A stretch of DNA of 64,000 nucleotides from Stropharia rugosoannulata (taxonomy: Eukaryota; Basidiomycota; Agaricomycetes; Agaricales; Strophariaceae). Positions within the stretch are counted from its first letter, which is position 1. Each line of letters begins with the position of its first letter. Where the stretch lies: positions 4,226,001-4,290,000 of the forward strand of contig JANCIK010000003.1 of assembly GCA_028532985.1 (NCBI GenBank), in the 5' to 3' direction. Shown piece after piece: positions 34,818 to 45,119 of the stretch. The notes below the pieces were generated by a model. The model was not told where the DNA came from. It ran no database searches and saw only the letters and a list, made by a program, of their open reading frames with translations. A program made the translations under genes and the position numbers.

Positions 34818-35455
34818 CTATGCGCTATGCGACAAAAAATGTAAAGGTAGATAGCCAAGGTTCGGGTTCGAGCATACAGGGCTACGTAGTGTTGTTAGTA
34901 CAGTGAAATAAACGGAAAACGACGCTAATAAATTTACAGCATTATCCAATGAAGTGTCGGTAAATATTTTTATTATCAACATTGCCTGTATCAGGAGAAC
35001 GACGGAGTATACGGCCGCAGACTGGATTAAAATTTGATGTACCGCGGTGATCTTAGGTGTACCGAGAGCGCCGTTTTTAATTTCCTTCATGGAGGTGACA
35101 ATTCTTCTACAGATTATAAAGGTGGCCGACTGTGGTGACGGTAGCCAGAGAGCCGAGGCTGGCATTTACAGCTTGGGCGCAGTGTTTGGGCATGGGGGTT
35201 TGTTTGGTTGCAATCCAGTCCATTACAATTGTAGCGAAAAACAGTCCTGGATAAATGAATATGGCGTTCAGTGAAAAACATATGAGAACCTGTCTATTTC
35301 GCATGTAAACTCGAAGAATGGGATGCATATCCACTTCAGAGATCCTTGAACCATATTATAGCAGCGCCAGTAGCCAGTCATATCCTTTGAAAGAGGTACA
35401 ATAAGGGTACTTACTAAAACATTGGCCAGCAAGTACGACAGATTAGTAGGAATTG
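34818..35455 (-). pseudogene. Family A membrane protein, copy A5 (truncated)
   Basis: Minus-strand remnant of a family-A gene. It retains NLSYLLANVL, YWRCYNMVQGSLKWICIPFF, the DWIATKQTPMPKHCAQAVNAS stretch, and ICRRIVTSMKEIKNGALG to VHQILIQSAAVYSVVLL. The first exons are missing at 35,455, where the second direct repeat begins. A one-base frameshift lies between GHL and IICRRI; the same lesion is in A6 of the right arm. Confidence 0.75.
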
Positions 35456-36300
35456 CTGATGACAATAGCGCACGGTTCTCTGTCATTAAAAATTAAAATG
35501 TCCCACACACAGTCCCAATAACTCACTGCCTGCCATTATCGTTTGATTGTTGACTTTTACAGCACAGGACGCTAGTAAGGACAACAATATATTCTCCTCA
35601 TCCATGAAACGGCTCTTTGGAAGGTCGAGAAAGAAATCCTAAACCCTGCTCACATACTTTCAGGCACTTTCACAGATCACTCACGCACTCTCACGCACTC
35701 TCACGCACCCACGCACGGCTCGCTGCTTTTTTCCTGTGCCCATCATGTACCCGACTCACATCGTGGAAGTGCGAGCGAGATGCGTTCCTCCAAGAAATGG
35801 TTGTCCAGGTTTTGCAAAGGCGCAGTGAGCACTGGGTTAACCAGGTCTGAGCGTTCTAAGTTGAAGTAAGGACTGAGCCACTTTCCCGTACGGCCTTTGT
35901 AGATGGTGACCATGCAAGGAATAATGAGCGTACATATATCTAAAATCTTCTGCAATTAAATGGTCACTAGCACTACTGACTGATTTATGTGACCTATCAA
36001 TTTCAGAGTTTGTACGCCCTTAAGCTCTTGTTTTACCTACCTCGGTAACTTGCCAGCTTCTATACTGGTGACGTTGGAGTATCTGCTGGTGGCGAGACGG
36101 TACGTATGAGGCGGTTTTTTTTTTTTTTTTTCCAGTGATGGTTGTCATCACATCATAATTCTATAAGCCTCCCCGTACGTACATACATTAAACCATTACT
36201 TTTGTATTGTTGTACTTGTGCGAGACCCTGTATTCATATTCATATTTGAGACGTGTGCGCCCACTTCTGACGGTTGATTGAACTGCATGCAAGTCACTCA
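35456..36300 (+). repeat. Direct repeat unit 2 (contains S2)
   Basis: Diverged copy of 33,891-34,745, abutting truncated A5. It holds a local insertion of CACTCTCACG-type short repeats near 35,655-35,720 and a run of T at about 36,115-36,132. Confidence 0.7.
35545..36070 (+). pseudogene. Small basic protein S, copy S2 (degenerate)
   Basis: Recognisable by matches to S1 and S3 in several frames: the CATCCATGAAACGGCTCTTT start region, HRGSASEMRSSKKWLSRF-like sequence near 35,760-35,815, and TAVRPLVDGDHARNNE-like sequence near 35,890-35,925. Insertions, deletions and frame changes throughout; not coding. Confidence 0.6.
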
Positions 36301-37653
36301 TGCTTCTGAGATACCCTTCTTCATTATTGCAGAAGCGGAATAGTTTCACGGAAGTCCATGTACTCGCACGAGCTGTAAGAATTAACCCCAGGATGTCAGG
36401 CTCAGGCGCAAATATAAAGTTGTGTCAAAGTAGAAAAAAAAAATGATACTACGTGTCTCATCAAATGTAATCTCACGCTCACTGGCTCTGGATTGCTTCT
36501 TTCGCCGCTTTCTTTCATTCCGTCAATAACTGTGAAGGACAATTCTAATGTCACGCTCAGCATCAACTTATCCAGTGTCTCCAGGCATTCATAGTGGAGA
36601 TTTTTAATAGCTACCGAACCACAGTGCCTGATTCATACCAAAGACCCAGTTTTGTGCGGTTTGTGGTTGTGCCAGTTTGTGCTTGTTAAGCGAGCCTTGC
36701 ACATACCAATTGTGCGTGTTAAGCGAGAATTGTGCTGGCTAAGCGAGACAAGCACGCGCCTTTGTGCGGGTGGCGTGTTGTAAGCTGATTCGGCGAGCTT
36801 GGGTATTCTCATCGCTCGTTTGGCGCTGTCGCCCGCAGCATCCTCGCATTGGAGGTCCGAGAGCGTGATACTGCGCAAGGTAATCCATCCCTCCTCATTG
36901 TGTGTATTAGAGAGGCCCTAATCAAAGCTTCGAGCAGAACAGGAAGTAAGTAGGGCATGTCCTCGATTTTTGGTATTGTACCCAACCGGCGCGTGGATCT
37001 ATATTTAGATTTTTCCTTGTGTAAATGTCGCGATTACAATTAGACCATCGAGAGTGAGAACGCTTATCGTATAAAAAGCCAGTAAGATGTGTGGACGGGG
37101 GTATATCAATAGACCAACGTATAAGCTGAGATGTTTGGGATCGGTACCCCAAGCATCCCAGAAAATTCAATGATATTAATGGCATGGTCTACTACTCCCA
37201 CCACACGCACGGGCTGCGCTGGCACTGCCCGACCATTCTCTTCTCAAAGTCACCGGATGGAAACTTTCTGTCTGCACCAGATATACGAGCCCAGGATAGT
37301 CAAAGTCTGTACGCTGAAGTTGATTATCTAACCTTGAGCCATATTATGAAACCAGATAAATCACTGAAACAAGTTTCGTATACTGAATACGTGAGAAACC
37401 GTCTTTGGGTAATGTCACATAAAAGCCGCATTTGATATGTTGTGTAGCGCATGCTATGTATGTAAAAGATATAAAGTCGGCTCAATCGTTGATATTTCAG
37501 GGGTCCGAATGATGTACATTTGCCGACACTGATCAGTGTAGAACATGCCATATGTTTAGTTGTAATATTAACATATTTAACTTGGGTGCCGATTTACGAG
37601 ATGAGCCTGAAATATATATAAAGGAAGGTTTTCAAATACTGCCCTTTCTATAA
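36301..37653. other. Intergenic with a coding-like relic
   Basis: 36,672-36,760 carries three imperfect copies of TTGTGC-TGTTAAGCGAG. 37,157-37,380 has an open plus-strand frame (NDINGMVYYSHHTHGLRWHC, then FSKSPDGNFLSAPDIRAQD) that reads like protein, but I cannot assign it to a family. No intact gene is seen. Confidence 0.35.
37613..37622 (+). promoter_or_regulatory. Probable TATA box
   Basis: TATATATAAA lies 32 bases before the ATG at 37654. Confidence 0.45.
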
Positions 37654-39667
37654 ATGACCATCACCGTGATTGTAGACGACGCCGACCCACAGATTCAGTA
37701 CTCAGCGGGATGGAGCCTCGCTAATCCATCTGCACTGGGGTCAGAGTATATTGGTATCAACAAAAGCGTAGGAGATACATTACACAATGCTTCAGTCTTT
37801 CTCACGTCCGAGTTTCCCTTGCAATCAAATGAGCTTGACCTGTCGTTCACGTACAGTTTCAATGGTAAATTCTAGCTGTTTTTATGTTATGAAGTTCTTA
37901 AATGTTATTTAAAGGGACAGCAATAAATATGTATACGGTGATGTCTCCGTTTATGGCGGAAAGAGTCGCCGAGCTTACGAACTGGTCGTGCGTTATCGAT
38001 GGGATTGGAGTTCCACCAATTGCTTTACAGAAGGTTGGCGAAGCAAATACCTACCAGATATGCGCAGCGAGCGGTTTGACTGAAACCACTGAGCATATGC
38101 TACAGTTCACACTATCGGCCTACTTTCCAGCCCCAGGCTCTAACATCAATCCAACAACGACCACAATGCTATTTGATTATTTGGAGTACACACCACTAAT
38201 GTAAGGTGCGCTATTTGCGTGCGCGCAGAAAAGATCCATTTGGTATAGGTCCACGGAATATCTTTAGGTCTCGGGCATAATAGCAAGAATATTCTGGAGA
38301 GAACTCGGTTGGTCCTCAGGAGTTAGGAGAAGTTCTATATTTTATTTATATATACATGCTTTTACAGTATAAAAGGACTCCGTGTACATGTAGCTAGGCA
38401 GTTAATTTACGACCCACCTTCGTTTTTACCATCCACAGCTCAGTTGCAATCAGTCTATAGAGCCTTACCTCGTCAAATTCACTCTACATTAGTCGATCAT
38501 TTATTCTCTTATTTCTCTGCCTTGAACCACCCTCAAGACGACCACACAAGTCGTCGCTCGCACTTACACAAACATTATCAATCTTACACTAAGCTCTTCC
38601 GTGGACCGGATGTTCGACTACGTCTCAGTCAGCTATGATGACCCTGGAATAGTTTACAACGGTGGATGGGCATTAGTTGGAGGGTTAAACGAACCAGCTG
38701 GCTTTTTTTCAAAGTCCCCCGGATGTTCGGCCGAGTACAATTTTACAGGTGCGTCACGTTCCCTATCCCGTTTGCTTTCTCTTGATTATTCCCATGCGTC
38801 TCTGCAGGTACATCAGTGTCGTGGATTGGTATTATTAATGGAGCCAGTGGTGTTTCGATTTCACAGTTCTCAGCTGATGGGGAAGCTCCCATATCGATGC
38901 AAATGCCTATCGCCGGGCCCAATACAACAGAAGTTGTTCCAAACGCTTTGTTCTTCCAAAGTCGTCCACTTAATATATCCACAACACACACCATAAAGGG
39001 GACGTTCGCGAATTATCCGAACCCAGAGGCACGCGGGCCTGCACTCGTATTACAGTCACTTATCATACAAAACGGAACAATCGCGGCAGTATCACCTCCA
39101 AATGTGTCCATATCACCTTCCCCAACGGCAACCCATGGACCATCAGCAACGAATATACACAGAAGCAGTGATCCCACCAAAGTCTTAATGATCGGCGCCG
39201 TTCTAGGTAGTATCGTATCAGTCATAATCTCAGGTATCGCTTTATATGTCTGGCGTCGAAGGAAGCGTCACAAAGCCCAAAAAGGGGCCATAAGGATCGC
39301 GGCACCCTTTGCTGCAGATCAGCAGCTTGTTACGAGTCGCAATATAGCGTACTATCAAAACCTTCTTCTTCCCTCAGCGAAGGCATTATTTGGGCGTCAG
39401 CGGCTCCATAGGTATTTAAGCCCTACACCAGAAAAGCTGACTAGAGCAGCACGGGAGAGTCGAAGCGTACAAGACCGAAGACTTGGAGGAACGCCGGAGG
39501 GTAGAAGCTTACAGGAACAAGGACCAAGAGCTAACCAACAACCTAATACATCTAGGGCAACGAACGTACCCGTAAGGGAACATGATAGCGGCTTAAGAAG
39601 TGTAGAGGATCTTGGAATAGAGGAGAGCATGGGAAATGTTCTTCCTCCAGCTTATACGGCAGATTAG
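37654..39667 (+). pseudogene. Two-domain single-pass membrane protein, split by LTR-like insertion
   Basis: Exons are 37654-37864, 37915-38199 joined to 38593-38748 across the insertion, and 38808-39667. Two tandem copies of a fungal extracellular domain are seen: the first begins VIVDDADPQIQYSAGWSL and ends TMLFDYLEYTPL; the second begins FDYVSVSYDDPGIVYNGGW. Then a Ser/Thr/Pro stretch, one membrane segment (MIGAVLGSIVSVIISGIAL) followed by WRRRKRHK, and a charged cytoplasmic tail of about 150 residues. An LTR-like element (38200-38587) sits between the two domains and puts TAA in frame immediately. Discounting the element and one ACTAA copy restores a continuous frame. The downstream half has its own ATG at 38610 and could be expressed as a shorter protein. 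Architecture is common in Agaricomycetes; function unknown. Confidence 0.75.
38200..38587 (+). mobile_element. Solo LTR-like insertion, 388 bp
   Basis: TGTAAGGTGCG...AATCTTAC flanked by ACTAA (38195-38199 and 38588-38592); CTAA with TG...CA ends is the alternative reading. Related along its length to 31,101-31,492 in opposite orientation and to a fragment at 54,013. It contains GTATAAAAGG near 38,369, a TATA box as in LTR promoters. No coding capacity. Confidence 0.85.
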
Positions 39668-39754
39668 ACAGGGGATAGGTTCAGCACGAGTCCCGGCAGT
39701 GAGGGTCGTACACGGGAGAGCGGTCGCAGAGTGACAGGGTTGGGCAACCAGATT

Positions 39755-39835
39755 TTAGCGTGCAGTGAGCGTGCAGATGCACGCTCATGCACGCTCATGC
39801 ACGCCCAGTCACAAATCGTCACAACATTCGCACGC
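39755..39835. repeat. TGCACGCTC motif cluster 1
   Basis: Several close copies of GTGCA-G or GCACGCTCAT-type units just downstream of the split membrane-protein gene. Confidence 0.75.
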
Positions 39836-40938
39836 CGTCATGAAATATGAGTTTGGTACAAGTACAACCGTTTTGCCGTCGTTTTGGGGCCTCTTACTGT
39901 CTAATTAATAGAGCATGGTTAACAGTGCTACTCATAAGTTATATAATATGGATAGATTAATGTATAACAAGACAAAATTGAAATTGAAGGTTACTTGAAT
40001 ACAGCTATACTACTATTGTCTTTCATTCCGGCTTATTTAAGACTTTGGACTCTTGATGCCTTGAGATATAGTGGATTGAAAGCCAAACTATAATATCCTT
40101 GTTTAGTAAACTCACAATCTCATAGTATATTCAATTATGTGCTACTTGTCCGGTGGGAACTTGAATCAGATCATGAATTCATATGCAGTTTCACTCCCAA
40201 TTTCACTCAATCATGGACTATTAATGATAGCCACCTATGTATCAGCTACTTCAGCTACCTGAGAATAATAGGCTGTTAAGTTAGCACTAATGCTAATCTT
40301 ACTATCTCTACTTTACTATGAATCATGTCACGCATGTCCCACCTTATGGTGAGTTATTTGCACATTTATTCCCACATCCCCCCCCCTCTCACAACGACAT
40401 GAAATTTTATTGTATTATGATTATAACTTATGTACAGTATTTAAACATAATGGTATACATCTTTCTGATTTATCCAAACTGTTATACTCATAGAAATGGG
40501 CCAGAAACGGTCACATTTTCTTAAATTCAGTGCCATCATTTAAATTTCCCACGAGTGTTCCCCCCCCCCTCACTCGACTGTTCCCCCCTCTCACTCAAAG
40601 TGTCAAACCTTATAACGCCAATTCAATATGGGTAACATTACTAATACATGTTGAATATGCTATTAACAAGATTATATCATCAGCAAGACTTTTAGAATAG
40701 TAAAAAAGATTGATTTTATAAAGTAGTGAAATTGTGATTGCATCATTGGTACATGAGATAAATAAAATATACAATTTATACTCCATAAAATGGAAGCTGT
40801 GTATGTTACCTTCAATTAGAGGGCTTTACAGGTGGAATCAGAGATTAAAGTGTTTTGAGAGGGAGGGGGCGGACTCCGATCAGGAGAGGGGGGGACGTGG
40901 GAATAAATGTGCAAATAACTCACCATACCACCTTGTGT

Positions 40939-41040
40939 CACATGCACGCTCATTGCACGCTCACTGCACGCTCGTGCACGCTCGTGCACGCTTATGCACG
41001 CTCACTGCACGCTCATGCATGCTTGTGCATACTTGTGTAT
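40939..41040. repeat. TGCACGCTC motif cluster 2
   Basis: About eight near-contiguous units of 9-11 bp, TGCACGCT followed by C or T and one or two variable bases, decaying into TGCATGCTTG at the right edge. Confidence 0.85.
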
Positions 41041-41527
41041 AGTTGCTGCTTTCCATAAAATATAACCTAAATGATATCAAATTTTAAGATTAGCAGACAG
41101 GTAGCGTCCCAAACCCTCTTTATTTGGCTTTGTTTTTACTTGCCATTAAGTTAGTACCGGTTGAGTACTGGTAGATTTTCTATTACTATGCACCACTGAC
41201 AATATAGTTTGGGTCAACTATGCTTGTGAGTTTCGACGTAAGCCGCTTCTAGCCGTGTTTACCTGACTCGTTTATTAATAGCTTTCAACAGCATGGGCCG
41301 AACTTCGAGAAGTTCAAGAAACCAGAGCCCATCAAGCCTCGTCCTCGAAGCAAGAAGCACAATATTGGTTGAATTTAATTAGTAAATCTATAGCAATTAA
41401 TAGTAACACTGGGATAGTTTCACGGTCTCTGCTGGTATTTTAATCACATTGAATGCTAGGATACTTATTCTAATTGTAATCCAAACCAGTCCCAGTGAAT
41501 GCATGCCCAAGTTGCCCAAGGTAAATA

Positions 41528-41690
41528 ATGTGCACGCTCAATGCACGCTCACCTATAATGATTGCACGCTCGTGCCAAGACTATGCACGCTTGTGCACGC
41601 TTGCATCAAACTGGTGCACGCTCGTGCACGCTCGCGGCCATCAAATGCACGCCCGTTGCATGCTCGTGCACGCTCATTGCACGCTAAAAA
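41528..41690. repeat. TGCACGCTC motif cluster 3
   Basis: About ten units, some contiguous and some separated by 10-20 bp of unrelated sequence, so this is not a plain tandem array. Confidence 0.8.
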
Positions 41691-42399
41691 ACGTGTGCCC
41701 GACAGGGTTCAACAAGGCGGGGGAATATGCACGAGTAGGTAGACATGTAAATATATGATTAACATGACGAGATGGACAGAGGAGAGGCACAAAAGACGAG
41801 GAAGGAGACAGAGCTATTGTACGACAGACCTCTTACAGCACTGCACAACGTGATCCGATGCGAAAAGTACGAAAGGGACCGAGCCTACAAATATGAGGAG
41901 GAAGCGAGAGGCGGAATACAAGTCCTGGCCTGTGAACAGGCCTCACAAGAAAGGCCTGGCAGGCCAGGGAGAGACAGGGAGCCGGTCGGGGAAGTAGAGT
42001 ACCTGCAACAACCGAGGGAGGATAAGATCGCACCGATGAGACACAACGAACGGGAAGGTCAAATCCAGGTGGACGACAGGACGACGCATAACAAGAGGAC
42101 TGGTCAATGGCCGCGCCCGGGTAACGGAACGCGCGTACGGCGACGGCAAGAGGCAGCGGCGGCGTCGCTGGCAGAGCCGTTGGGAGCGGCGGCGCGGGAA
42201 TGGGGCTGTGGCGGATTGGCGGGACAGTGGGCAGTATGTATGATATATGGCGGCAACGGTTACATAGCATGCTGGGGGGGCGCCGTGGGCACTGGGCAGG
42301 CGGCGAGCAGCAGTATCTTACATTGCGGTACCATAAATCGGCCACACGAGTACACCAGATTGGTTCTGCTATGGAGTACTCAAGCGAACGAGTACATCA

Positions 42400-42885
42400 A
42401 GTAAAGAATTCGGGAAGTGAGGCGTGCAGGAACTGTAGACTGCGTTCAAGAGAGCCAATGACGGATGTAAGATCGAACAATGCTATGGAAATTTCGTCTT
42501 CCCTGAGGCCAGTGCATCCTGTAATGTCGACAATGTTGTTCTCCTGACCAACTATAACAAACGTTAAAATGATTTTTACGCTATAGATATCCTCAACACG
42601 GGAGAATATCTCGAGGTATAGTTTATCCAGCTGAGCAAAGGGAGATGAATTTTGGATTTGTCGCACCCCACGAACAATTTCAAGCTGCGGTGTTGGAATA
42701 CGCCGAGGGGAAGAAACAAAGTGCATCACAACAGAGGCATAGATGACTTGACCGGACGACTTTTTGACAATCTCCTCAATAAAAGCAGATCCAGGCCAGT
42801 GCGTTGTCAGGTGTGCGCTGAAAGGATGGGTCTGATGTATGGAAACCCATGCTGTGAAGTGATCACGCTGGACTCAAATTTGATA
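42400..42885 (-). pseudogene. Relic of NACHT-type STAND NTPase
   Basis: The minus-strand frame reads DHFTAWVSIHQTHPFSAHL, then FIEEIVKKSSGQVIYASVVM, then SSPFAQLDKLYLEIFSRVED and SLQFLHASLPEFF. This order matches the segment after the nucleotide-binding core in basidiomycete NACHT proteins (FIxxIVxKSSGQFIYAST... LDxLYxxIL... RFLHASFxDFL). The P-loop part and the C-terminal repeat part are absent, and frames close at both ends. Such proteins act in fungal non-self recognition; this copy is a fragment. Confidence 0.7.
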
Positions 42886-42926
42886 ATAAGAAATTCGTGT
42901 TTCGTCGTCAGATTCTCTACATGTTA

Positions 42927-44703
42927 TCAAGGGCGCATATACCTCGCCCACCCCGCGGGCCTGACCTCCGACTCATGCATCGCCCACGCACCACCCTCCT
43001 GCTCGCGGAGCCAGATAACAGCCCTAGCCATATCCTCCAACGCGGCGCGAATCTCCGCCGCTCTCCCTACAGGCCCACTCGCCGAGGTCCGCGCCGTGCC
43101 CGCAGTAACAGGCGTGCGCACCGTGCTCATACTCACGTTCTCGAGCTCGAGCTGCAGGTCGGCCATCTGCCTGCGCAGCATGGCGAGCCGTGTGTGGATC
43201 TCCTGTTGTCGGGGCGTTGCTCCGCGGGAGAAGGCCAGGGTCGGGGTGCGGGCCATGGCAAGTGCCAGTGCGTCTGCGCCGGTTGTGGGTGTAGGCGGGG
43301 ACGGCGTGCGTGAGGGCGCAAGTGCCGCGGAGCCTAGAGCGGCGGAGAGAGGCGCGCCTGCGGTACCGGGTCCGGGGCGGTGAAAGTACCCTGTGGTGGC
43401 GGAGACGGGGAGTGGGGCGACGATGGGTGCGAGGACGGGGCGCAGCTGGCGCTGAGTGAAGAGCGGCGCGGATCCAGGCGGTCGGGGGCCCTTGGGCGGC
43501 GGGACGATGTGGCCTGTACCGAGCGGAGGCGGGGTCGGGGTGGGCACGGGCGCCGGTGCGGTTCTTAGTGCATCGTTCTTCTGGGGTTCATCGCGGCCGA
43601 GGGCACTGAAGACCTGCGCTCTCGCAGCCGCAGAAGGTGATATCGGCGATATACCGCGTTCGACGTCGCCGGCAAAGGTCTCACTGGGGCGCGGGTGGGC
43701 GATCGCCCCGATGGCAGGGATGGACGGGGCGCGGGAGAGGCGGCGCTGGGCCATGGCGCCCGAGACGAGCATGTCGCGGTGGAAGGTGAGGCGCTTGCGC
43801 GCAGCCACACGGCGGCGGTGGATAAATATGACAACCAGAACCGCGAGAGCGAGGAAGAGGAGAGCACCGAGGATGCCCCCGACAACTGCAGGGAGGTTGG
43901 TGCGGCGCTGGCTGATCGCGGAAATGGGCGTCGGCGACGAGCTGAGGGAAAGTAGTCGACTTGGTTTGAGTGTTATGTCAGGATGTTAGCCAGGCGGAAT
44001 GGGGACGTACGAAGGTGTATGTGTTCCGGTCCTGATCAGAATCGTCAGTTCGATGATGAAGAAGTTGATGATAGTACTTACGGAGCCGCCGTTGACGAAG
44101 TTGAGATGGACCTGATGGAATAGCAACTTGTCAAGGAGGGTTTCGGGTATAAAAAACGCGGCTTACGACGTGGCGGAGGGGAAGAGAGAGGTTAAAGGAG
44201 GGAGGATGTTGACCGAGTTGCTCCGTCCGATGTTAGTATTCCTGGGGCTCAAGACGGTAAATGCGAGGGTCAATGGGGAGACGGGTGGCAGCCGTTCGGG
44301 TAGGCAGGACTCACCCAGTGACAGCAACGAGTACAAACGATCTGTCAGGGAATGAGCAACAGTCGAGATGCGGGAGGAAGGGACGCACCCGTTCGACGGA
44401 AAGACGATATTTTGGTGTCCTGACATGTCATCTGCTCCGAGCTGGATGTTCGGCAGCGCCAGGCCGACATCTGTTGTGTTCTGGACGAAGCGCAGGTCGA
44501 AGGAGAGAGCGTCGGGTACATCAGCATCGGTGCGGACCCATGTAACGAGCGTAGACGAGTTCGCAATTGCGACTGAAGAGACGAAGATGTCGAGAGCCAG
44601 AGAGTCCGAGACGAGAAGCACGAAGCTCAGGAGACTGCAGGCCGATTAGCACTAGAACATATCAAGAAAAAGGGAGAACATACGCAAGGAGGGAGCATCG
44701 CAT
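42927..44703 (-). CDS. Signal-peptide, single-pass membrane protein with proline-rich cytoplasmic domain
   Basis: Predicted 517 residues. Minus-strand exons are 44703-44684, 44634-44167, 44111-44082, 44031-44011 and 43941-42927, all GT-AG and in frame. MRCSLLALLSFVLLVSDSLA is the signal peptide. The ectodomain (to about residue 180) carries DLRFVQNTTDVGLALPNIQL and N-x-T/S sites, then a Ser/Thr-rich stalk. One membrane segment lies at residues 199-220 (VVGGILGALLFLALAVLVVI), followed by HRRRVAARKR. The cytoplasmic part is rich in Pro, Ala and Thr with a short helical region near RLAMLRRQMADLQLELENVS. The layout recalls Mid2- or Wsc-like surface sensors, but no defining domain is seen. The gene is transcribed away from the MADS-box gene. 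Confidence 0.78.
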
Positions 44704-45119
44704 GGTTTCTGCACCAGGCAAGAAACGGGATTTTTGTTATTTTCACACCAACAAGCGCGCCAGGCGTTGAGGTGGATGTTGCGAGCGTCGAGCAGCAGAT
44801 GGCTGGAGGCAAGAGAGTTTAGCGAGCATCACGGCGTAAGAGAGCGGAGCTGGAATATGATGGTTGCCATCAACGCCCCCCACAGCCTCCTCCTCCACCT
44901 TTTATTTTCCAATGACATCCCAGGTCGTTGTCTGGGGCACTGGAACATGGATGGTGGCCAGGACGAGTGCAGTGGATGATGGACGACGTTGGCAGGAGGG
45001 AAAGCCGATGAGCCGAGGAAATTACATAATCTGCTAGCAATGTTCGGAATTAATGTGTCATGGTCTCTTGAGCTCTTCCCACCAGCGCCTGTTCTCCTCC
45101 TCCACCATCTCACAGCATC
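44704..45119. promoter_or_regulatory. Shared divergent promoter region
   Basis: 416 bases separate the start codons of the membrane-protein gene (44703, minus) and the MADS-box gene (45120, plus). No coding sequence or individual motif is assigned. Confidence 0.5.

Larger units (their letters stand above)
29943..35455. repeat. Left arm of large inverted duplication
   Basis: Near-identical in reverse complement to about 54,345-59,280. The outer end begins at AGCTAGTCGTCGCTAGGGG (29,943), matching the reverse complement at 59,280. The inner end lies inside the broken family-A gene at about 35,455. Differences are mainly scattered substitutions, a 392-bp LTR-like insertion at 31,101-31,492, and extra sequence near 30,080-30,200. 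Confidence 0.9.
39668..42399. other. AT-rich gene-poor stretch
   Basis: 39,900-41,760 is strikingly AT-rich with homopolymeric C runs (about 40,380 and 40,561) and no credible gene. 41,772-42,404 is GC-richer and holds a 210-residue plus-strand frame and an overlapping 170-residue minus-strand frame, both of low-complexity Arg/Gly/Ala composition. I do not regard either as supported. Confidence 0.45.

Noticed and set aside
41772..42404. 210-residue plus-strand frame and overlapping 170-residue minus-strand frame
   Set aside because: Both are low-complexity Arg/Gly/Ala or Pro/Arg text in a GC-rich patch, with no domain, splice structure or paralogue.
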